A DNA stretch of 64,000 bases. Origin: Poa pratensis. Taxonomy: Eukaryota; Streptophyta; Magnoliopsida; Poales; Poaceae. Below are positions 57,932-64,000 of the stretch, piece by piece. The notes below the pieces were generated by a model. The model had not been told where the DNA came from, made no database searches, and was given only the letters and a program-made list of their open reading frames with translations. Location of the stretch: NCBI GenBank assembly GCA_947311845.1, contig CAMZMU010000027.1, forward strand, positions 78,282,825-78,346,824. The letters run 5' to 3'. The translations under genes and the position numbers were made by a program. How positions within the stretch are numbered: position 1 is the first letter of the stretch; each line of letters begins with the position of its first letter.

Positions 57932-58372
57932 TCGAGAGAGCCTACAAGCTTGGGGCCGTTACGGAGGTGCCAGACACGATTTGGCTAGGGGGAGTACTTG
58001 GAATGCCGTTATGGGCAAATTTTAGCGTCTTACGGGTCATTTTTGAGGATGCAGGTTGACATGATGTAATACTTAGCTTGCATGGTAGTGTGTCTTTTCC
58101 TTTTTACGCTAGTCATTATCCATTATCTTTCTAAAAATTTAGTGTTTGGTGTTGTTTTGTGTCATTAACTCATTATCCGAGATAAGCTAACAGAGCAGCG
58201 CGCAATTTATCTAGATTAAGCTATAATTCAGATTGTAATTTTCCGTGTGATGGAGATCCTCCACAATCAGTCCTACTCTGTAGAAGATGTACTTAAAGAC
58301 AGTTTATTATTAAGCAATGAATAAAGTGCGCTGTTTGCTGTAAAAAAATCTCGTTATCCATCCTTTTTTTCT

Positions 58373-58918
58373 TTGTTGATGGCGTTATCCATCTTCTTGG
58401 GAGGCCAAGATCGCATCAGTGTTAAAAAAACATCAGTGCTACTGAAATTTGGTCAGAGCTTGGTTGTCTCGCTGACAATTCGACACGCACCATCCCCTCA
58501 GGCGGTCGGGGCCCCCAGGCGGTCAGGCCCTCACTCCCTCCCTCTCTCAAGCTCCCTGCCCGACCGCCTCCTGGTCGCCCCCTCCCCTGCCTCGCCACTG
58601 CTGCCGCCATTTCTTGCCGCCGGCAGCTCGCCTTCTGTCCCTGATGTTCGTTTGGCAACTCGTCACGGTCCCGCTCTCCGATTCGCGATAAATCGCCGAT
58701 TCTGTCGAGCTCGCGCCATGGATTTTTCGCTCCTCCGGTCCGCTGTGCCCGGCCACACAGGGCAGGGTCGATCGCGCTGCGCAAGACCTCGTCGATCCTT
58801 GGAGAGCCACTTCGTCAAGGATGCGAGTGGAGCTGTGCGTGAGGCGCCTCTTAGGCGGAGAACAGCTGGGGATATCTTTGGTCGCTGCTGGTGCTGGACA
58901 TGTGAACATGGTCGTTAG
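58373..58918 (+). CDS. Doubtful open frame, 181 codons, GC-rich
   Basis: I do not recognise the product. Composition is Pro/Ser/Arg-rich, typical of a GC-rich leader or first exon in grasses. The last codons run into TTAGGTAGGTGA, which could be a 5' splice site (GTAGGT near 58919), followed by T-rich sequence that looks intronic. Opposite-strand frames of 120 codons are equally open, so coding is uncertain. It may be a captured or relict host gene start. Confidence 0.2.
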   Translation: MLMALSIFLGGQDRISVKKTSVLLKFGQSLVVSLTIRHAPSPQAVGAPRRSGPHSLPLSSSLPDRLLVAPSPASPLLPPFLAAGSSPSVPDVRLATRHGPALRFAINRRFCRARAMDFSLLRSAVPGHTGQGRSRCARPRRSLESHFVKDASGAVREAPLRRRTAGDIFGRCWCWTCEHGR

Positions 58919-59594
58919 GTAGGTGAATTGAGGTTAATTTGGTACAGGGCGCTAGTTATTAGATATCTGAAAGTTAGCTCGTTCTTGGATGCAGTGGCAC
59001 CTCGTTGATACGGAGTAACAATTTTCCCGTGTGCATAATTTGTAGAAGCATGGTGTGGCTATATTTGGAACAATGTTGTCCAACCAGTGAAGCATGAAGT
59101 GGTGCTGTGCTGGAAGTATGATTAAACTTCTTAGCAAAAAATATATGCCTGATCCATCTAGGTGTCTTCCTATTTTTACAGAACTTCTGTACAATGTAGA
59201 TTTTGTTTTTTGAATTTTACAATGTAGAATTTAGCGGGAAGATATTCTGTGTTTCTGTTTATTTTGAGCAGAGTGTGTCTTTCCGTCGTCATTACATTGA
59301 TAAATCCCCCGTCCATGTCCCTGTATAATTAGATGTACAATATGTCTTCTTTTGGTCCTCTGATTGGAGCTCTTCCTGTAGGGTTCTGACTGAGCACTCT
59401 CTATACCTGTCAAAGAGCAAAAAAGAAAAAAAAATCTTTGCTAGATCTATTTCCTATGGCATATTTTTTACTTTGCTTCAGCCTCTTGTCATCATTTTTC
59501 ATTTTTGAAGGACGGTGCTTAAGCAAGCTCATTTTTTTCTGAATCATATGTCAGCCCTGAACAAAATTAGCTTTGCTAACTAGGTTGCCTGAGG

Positions 59595-59607
59595 NNNNNN
59601 NNNNNNN
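59595..59607. other. Assembly gap (13 N)
   Basis: Thirteen undetermined bases. Sequence to the right is Tat-like; sequence to the left is not. The true distance across the gap is unknown. Confidence 0.99.
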
Positions 59608-60339
59608 TTTGCCGGCGGCATAGGAAGCAGTACTTGAATAGCTCTATAGACGCTGCTATCCCTAAGTACCCTTCGCACAAAGCCTGGAAGCCGGCTAGCA
59701 CTAGAATACTGTTGGGCGCTATGTTGTGCGGCTGCAGCCCGTAAAGCTAAGTACCCCAAGAAGAAGGCGGAAAGCGGCAGAGACATACCGCGGAGGCTGT
59801 GTGACGCCAACATGACGCGCTCACCGTCTTGTGTCAGGCACCGCCTCGTCGCCTGGAACCCCTCCAGGAGCACTTCGTCTTTGGCGGAATATAGCCGCCT
59901 CCCTCCAGCTCCTTCAGATAGGCTGATGTCATAACTGACGGCAGCCAGTACCTGGAGCCAAGGTCTCCAGTCTCTTCCTCTTCCTCGCGACGTCGTCATC
60001 GTCGGCGGCAGTTTTCCGCCGCAGCCTCAGAGCTGGCCGCCGCAAGGGACGGGAGAGGGAAGGTCAGAGCGGTTGTTGCAGGCACCGCCGGAGTTGGGGA
60101 AGAAGTAAAACCTCGCCCGCAGCCACGGTGACAACGGGAGAGGTCATCAGTGCACCCACGGGCACCGCCGCCGCCGCTGGTGCAGATCCAGATCCAGCGG
60201 AGGTCGCTGAGGCAGCAGCCAGCGCCGCCGTCGGCGCCGCATCTTGCTGAGTGCTCGCCATTTGGGGGAGAATGCTCTGCTCGTGCTCGCCGGAGTTGAG
60301 TACGGGGAGGAGAGAAGCTCGGGAAGGTGAGGAGGCCAT
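59608..60339 (-). pseudogene. Antisense frame of the Tat element, PF04195-like (putative gypsy type transposon)
   Basis: On the minus strand a start codon at 60339-60337 gives MASSPSRASLLPV, then an Ala-rich segment. After frame changes the text continues near 59999 (RGRGRDWRPWLQVL). The most telling part lies at 59740-59610, with GLQPHNIAPNSILVLAGF, then ALCEGYLGI and ELFKYCF. This resembles the plant domain PF04195, called 'putative gypsy type transposon', whose function is unknown. It is encoded opposite to gag-pol in the 3' region, as described for other Tat-group elements such as Grande. The gap truncates it. Frames are broken at least twice. Confidence 0.72.
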
Positions 60340-60385
60340 GGTGGGGCGAATGGGGAAGAAGGCCTGCATCGGTGTGCCCTTTGGG

Positions 60386-60394
60386 GTATTTATC
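60386..60394 (-). promoter_or_regulatory. TATA-like box for the antisense frame
   Basis: On the minus strand GATAAATAC lies about 50 bases upstream of the MASSPS start, a fitting distance for a core promoter with a short leader. Confidence 0.5.
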
Positions 60395-60806
60395 CCCACG
60401 TGCCAAGATTTGTGCCCGAAATTGGGGGGACGCGTGATTTTCGCCACGTGCCCACGATTTGCACGTCGTGGCAACGGTGTCTACGGCCCTCGCTCCGATT
60501 CTTGTGCATAGTGGAGAAATCATCATGACACATGCCCAAGTCCAAACTGTCGTGGACTGCATGACGTCAGCCGTCAACATTTGACAAAGACCAGTCAATT
60601 GACAAGACTGGAGCCGGGAAGATTCCTGACAACGGTCAGGCCGTCTTTCCCATGATGGCGGCAAATAGTCTGACTACATTAGGCGGACTGCCACTTACTT
60701 TCAACTTTGGAATGCTTCAAGCTCTTTAGAGGCTTACAAGACGATATGGACGTTGCCGACAAGAGGAAGACGGCGTCTGAAGAACTCGAACCCTTCCAGG
60801 GGCTAA
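60395..60806 (+). other. Tat 3' region, right part
   Basis: It holds the upstream region of the antisense frame, then plus-strand sequence ending CCAGGGGCTAA directly before the 3' LTR, a weak polypurine tract. CACGTG occurs near 60398 and CCACGTGCC near 60444, G-box-like cores that could serve the antisense promoter. Confidence 0.55.
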
Positions 60807-61331
60807 TGTTGGGGATATACCTACTAGGGTATCACCAGCATGGATCAATCCGGCTAGTCCAGGGTGGCCCGCAGTGGTGGTAAAGGCTTTGCCTGCCGGG
60901 CGGCCCAGATAGCTGACGACCAAGGAAGGCGGATGCCGGCAAGGAGGAGGCCCGGACCGAAGCCCATGAAGCCACCAAGACCAAGACGGAAGGCGGCATA
61001 CTTGCCGGCTAGGTTTAGGACTCCATGTACTTGCTGGATACGTAATCACCTTGTAACCCTAGGTCCAGCCGCCTTATAAAGCTGGACCTCGGGATGCCTT
61101 TAGGGCATCCAATCAAAGCATCAATCCAACTCATTGTAACCTGTTCACGGCGATATTGCCTTATAGTGAGTTATAGCAGCACGTAGGGCAACCGCCACCG
61201 CCATGGTGCCTGAAGCTGGGTAAACTGCCGTGTACAATCCCGACCTCGACGACGTCCACCTTCTTGCCCTACTACGTTCACCCTCGGCTAGCAGGACCCC
61301 GTCTCCTATCTAAGATGCCGATACGACGACA
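60807..61331 (+). repeat. 3' LTR of the Tat-type element (525 bp)
   Basis: It starts TGTTGGGGATATAC and ends GATACGACGACA, and is followed by the target copy AGCAA (61332-61336). Confidence 0.95.
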
Positions 61332-61336
61332 AGCAA

Positions 61337-63239
61337 TTCAGTTAACAACTGAGTGCGATAAAAGAAACTTTTACGAACACATTTGCTTCATATGATGTAA
61401 ATATTCTCACTATATGATCAAGTACTTAGGCAATTCATAATAAAGGAATGTAGATAATGCCACCTATAGCTATGTGAACTATGAAAAGATACCAACACAC
61501 TAAGAATAAATAACATGAAATAAATCCATTTGCAGGATTGCAATGTTCATAATAAGATATGATAAAGTGGTATCTCGCTTGCCTTTATTTGTAGAGCAAA
61601 ACATAAACCAAGGCACCTCTGAAGTTCAAGTGAGGACTAGAGTAAAAATATCAAAGATAGAGCATCAAAGTTATACCACAGTTAACCGTATTCTGGGACA
61701 AGCACATTACACTAAGACAGTTATGCTCTCGAGAAGGTGCTCAAAGAAAGGATGGTGACTCAACATAAAAATAAAAGATTGGCCCTTCGCAGAGGGAAGC
61801 AGGGATTAACATGTGCTAGAGCTTTTATTTATAAAACAAGGTAAAAATTGTTTTGGGAGGTGGTTGTTCCTGTCAACGAATCAAAAATGGAAAGTACAAT
61901 ATGACCCCTGCCAACCAGACTTTTAAGAGCGGCTCCCATGAAGGACGTTATTTCTACCAGCAAGGCAGATCATCCCTCTTTTCTCTTTTGTTTACACATG
62001 CAGATATTTCACTGGTATCATTGCTTGTCTGATAAATCAGGGAAAAATGTGAAGAGAATTAAGCGGTTAAAGTTGTAATTAATTGGGACTGGGCACCCCA
62101 TTTGCCAGCTCTTTTTGCAAAATTAATGGATAAGCGGATGTATATGCCGCTAGTCCGGTGGTAAAGTCTGTTTGACAAGTGACATAAAGACATCCACCCC
62201 GTCCTCATGAGCTAAAAACAGTGTCACAAAATAGAAGTGTTTTGAAGGTTTTAAAGGTAGCACATGAAAATTTACTTGGAATGGTTCGAAATACCATGCA
62301 TAGGAATTTTTGTGTGGACTCTTTGGAATAACTTGGTTTTTAAGGATTTGGAAGCACGAGCAGCATTCCCGCTCAGTACAAGTGAAGGCTAGCAATAGAC
62401 TGGGAAGCGACAATCAAGAGAGCAATAACCGTCATAATCATGCTTGCGACAGAATAAAATTAACGTGGCATAAAAGTGATACTAGAACTCTGAGGCAAAA
62501 TAAATCATCAAGGCTTAATTGACTTTTTGTTTTTCAGTCATGAGCATGCGTGAGCATGTGCCAAGTCAATTCAAGTGAATCATTCAGAGGAGGATACCAC
62601 CATGTCATACCCTTTTATGAATAGAACAATGCAAGCAAATATCTATATGACATGTTATATACTATTAGTGAATTGGAACTGATCATATGAAAACATGAAC
62701 TACTAAGCATCCATTAAATAACATTGCCCTCATACGAATCAGCTAAGCATGTCCACATGAGTGAGTATATGTACAAAAAAAAACAAATAGAGTTCATACC
62801 AGCCTCTCACCACAACTCGAGTTGTCATAAATCGTCATTATTGCTTTTCACTTGTGTGGCTTGAATGATATGAAATGATAACCAAGCTCCAATGGAGTCA
62901 CGGAAGACTGTTGAACTCTGCAACAACTATACAAAACCGAAGAAGAACAACAAATATTTTTGGGTTTTCGATTTGAAACGAACAAAGAAAGGAACAAACA
63001 AATAAAGCAAAATCTTTTTGGATTTTTGAATACTAAACCGAAGCTAAAAGATAAAGCAAACCAGTACTAAAAGTACACAAGAGGTAAACAAAGAGAAATA
63101 ACAGAAATATTTTTGGTCTTTTTGGGTTTTGGAAAATAAAATCAAAACAAGAAACAACAACGAAAAAGAAAGAAAACGAAACATGGATATACAAAGTACC
63201 GACCGAATATGATATGAAAGTGAGTGAGATGTCGGTATA
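61337..63239 (-). other. Non-coding interior of the Athila-type element
   Basis: About 1.9 kb between the ORF1-like frame and the 3' end of the element. It is AT-rich, with frames shorter than 90 codons and no protease, polymerase or integrase motif in any frame. Confidence 0.7.
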
Positions 63240-63269
63240 CCTCCCCCAAGCTTAGGCTTTTGGCCTAAG
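63240..63269 (-). other. Internal polypurine tract and hairpin after ORF1 of the Athila-type element
   Basis: On the minus strand CTTAGGC pairs with GCCTAAG (63269-63251) around a five-base loop. AAGCTTGGGGGAGG (63253-63240) follows. The latter closely copies the terminal polypurine tract at 36631-36617. Confidence 0.75.
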
Positions 63270-63275
63270 TGGAGA

Positions 63276-64000
63276 TCAATCATCCCATGTGGGCCACGCA
63301 GGGGCGCCTCCAGTGTATGACGAAGAAGATCCCTCGTCCTGGTGTGAGCTCCAGGATGCACCGGTATAATACACGGTATAATCCTCAGGGGGCGCCTCGT
63401 ACATGGTGTCTGCTGTGTCGGGGTAGTGCTGCGAGTGGAAGTTGAGCGCACCTAGATGCTCGTCCAATTCCTCCTTTGATAGTGACAGCGGCTTCCTGAA
63501 AATACTGAACAAACTAGGCTGCGGCAAAGGAACTTCCTTTTCGGACCGTCAGTAAACAAAACTTTATAAACTAGACAACCTGCATGAGAGTTAGGTGTAA
63601 TAAAATGATGAAGCTTCATAGCAGCAGGTCAAGCCTTTGAGGGGGTAACAACTCATCAGTGGGATCAACAGGAAGGCCTAGATAAGCTAAAACACGCGCA
63701 GCAATAATTCCTCCAAAATTGGTCCTTTTGCAGCAAGGCGACGAGCAATCAAAGCACCGAGGTTATAAGTTTTATTATCCTTAAGTGCAGCAGCCAGAAA
63801 AGCTAAATGGTAGTTTGAAATGTTACTAGTGTTTTCTCTAGCAAGAACACTCGTGGCAAGATAATAAGTAAAATATCTAATGGCTGGGAGTTGAATGTTC
63901 CTTATCTTGCCACGCTGCGCTGTACGGTCATCATCATAAGTCACCTCCCGGTAAAGTTCCAGTAGCTCGGAGGTTGCCCCTGAATTCTTCTTGCTGTCCC
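63276..64000 (-). pseudogene. gag: Athila ORF1/gag-like protein, C-terminal part (frame-broken, runs off the window)
   Basis: The frame is open at the window edge and reads inward (SELLELYREVTYDDD at about 63979-63933). QLPAIRYFTYYLATSVLARE, then NYHLAFLAAALKDNKTYNLG and IARRLAAKGPI, follow. This arrangement (a conserved IRYxxxxLA block, then a leucine-rich helix, then GALIAxxL) resembles the Athila ORF1 family. Single-base breaks occur near 63720 and between 63600 and 63520. The C-terminal piece 63527-63276 (FSIFRKPLSLSKEELDEHLG, then a Ser/Tyr-rich tail) ends with a stop at 63276-63278. The annotation as Athila is by pattern memory only. Confidence 0.68.

Larger units (their letters stand above)
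56654..59594. other. Unplaced 2.9-kb segment between Tekay-2 and an assembly gap
   Basis: This does not resemble the Tat 3' region expected here. The left part (56654-57580) has a TATA-like TATAAGTA at 57077-57084 followed by a leader-like sequence, and may be a piece of another LTR. The middle is GC-rich with a poly-C run (57909-57931). Near 58300 there is an AATAAA followed by a short A run. At 58480-58918 there is a GC-rich stretch resembling a grass first exon. I recognise no protein domain. Confidence 0.5.
36656..61331 (+). mobile_element. Tat-type Ty3/gypsy retrotransposon, split by Tekay-2
   Basis: Short LTRs (518 and 525 bp) start TGTTGGGGATATAC and end GATACGACGACA. AGCAA flanks the whole at 36651-36655 and 61332-61336. 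The order gag, protease, reverse transcriptase, RNase H, a second RNase H, integrase, then a long 3' region with an antisense frame is the signature of the Tat group. Tekay-2 (44994-56653) sits in the 3' region. The segment 56654-59594 and a 13-N gap do not look like Tat sequence, so the middle of the 3' region is missing or rearranged. Confidence 0.92.
22903..64000 (-). mobile_element. Athila-type, apparently gag-only LTR retrotransposon, minus strand, carrying two nested insertions
   Basis: Read on the minus strand, the visible parts are an ORF1/gag-like frame (64000-63276), about 2 kb of non-coding sequence, a polypurine tract (36631-36617) and a 3' LTR that begins TGATACGCCC at 36616 and ends GGGTCATCA at 22903. 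The LARD-like element (24067-36415) splits the LTR and the Tat element (36656-61331) splits the interior. Without insertions the LTR is about 1.36 kb. The 5' LTR and the rest of ORF1 lie beyond 64000. No protease, reverse transcriptase or integrase lies between ORF1 and the polypurine tract. Confidence 0.85.

Noticed and set aside
58300..58350. AATAAA followed by a short A run as the 3' end of a LINE or processed pseudogene
   Set aside because: The A run is only seven bases, no flanking target duplication was found, and no reverse-transcriptase text lies upstream.
59231..59413. 60-codon minus frame left of the gap as part of the Tat antisense gene
   Set aside because: No similarity to the antisense domain, and the surrounding sequence is not Tat-like.

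Overview
The window is plant nuclear DNA, almost certainly from a large-genome grass and probably a pooid. The evidence is deeply nested LTR retrotransposons of the Del/Tekay, Tat and Athila groups, a CACTA transposon of the grass TNP2 type, and a Helitron with the grass-type ends (TCTATACTACTAG...CTAG). I found no intact host gene, no tRNA or rRNA gene, and nothing bacterial. The pol domains are recognised from motifs. Family names are by group only, because no database search was possible.

Layout from left to right. Positions 1-8372 hold a Tekay-type chromovirus (Tekay-1) whose 5' LTR is cut by the window edge. Positions 8373-12699 are low-copy-looking AT-rich DNA with small tandem duplications and two doubtful minus-strand open frames. 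Positions 12700-14010 are a non-autonomous Helitron. At 14355 a CACTA element begins. It carries subterminal repeats, a roughly 351-bp tandem array, foldback sequences and a broken TNP2 transposase. It is split by a 1.7-kb TG...CA element (apparent solo LTR, 19597-21305, target duplication GTATG) and then cut at 22902 by a minus-strand Athila-type element that runs past the window end.

The Athila-type element hosts two further insertions. Its 3' LTR (22903-24066 plus 36421-36616) is split by a 12.3-kb non-autonomous element with 5.1-kb LTRs and a 2.1-kb non-coding interior (LARD-like, 24067-36415, target duplication GTGTG). Its interior is split by a Tat-type element (36656-61331, target duplication AGCAA). 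The Tat element is in turn split by a second Tekay-type copy (Tekay-2, 44994-56653). The Athila part visible here has an ORF1/gag-like frame (63276-64000, minus) followed by about 2 kb with no pol before the polypurine tract, so it looks like a gag-only derivative.

The most interesting signals concern how these elements work together. The coding-less LARD shares with the two Tekay copies the primer-binding site, a 7-bp hairpin just before the polypurine tract, and a pair of adjacent palindromes in the LTR whose arms differ in a compensating way. This suggests the LARD is a parasite of Tekay machinery. The Tat element carries an antisense frame with its own TATA-like box and a stretch resembling the 'putative gypsy type transposon' (PF04195) domain. 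Tekay-2 has no matching target duplication and has patchwork LTRs. It lies next to an unplaced 2.9-kb segment ending at a 13-N gap, so either recombination or misassembly shaped that junction. Most reading-frame breaks are single missing bases, so residual sequencing error should be considered before calling every gene dead.
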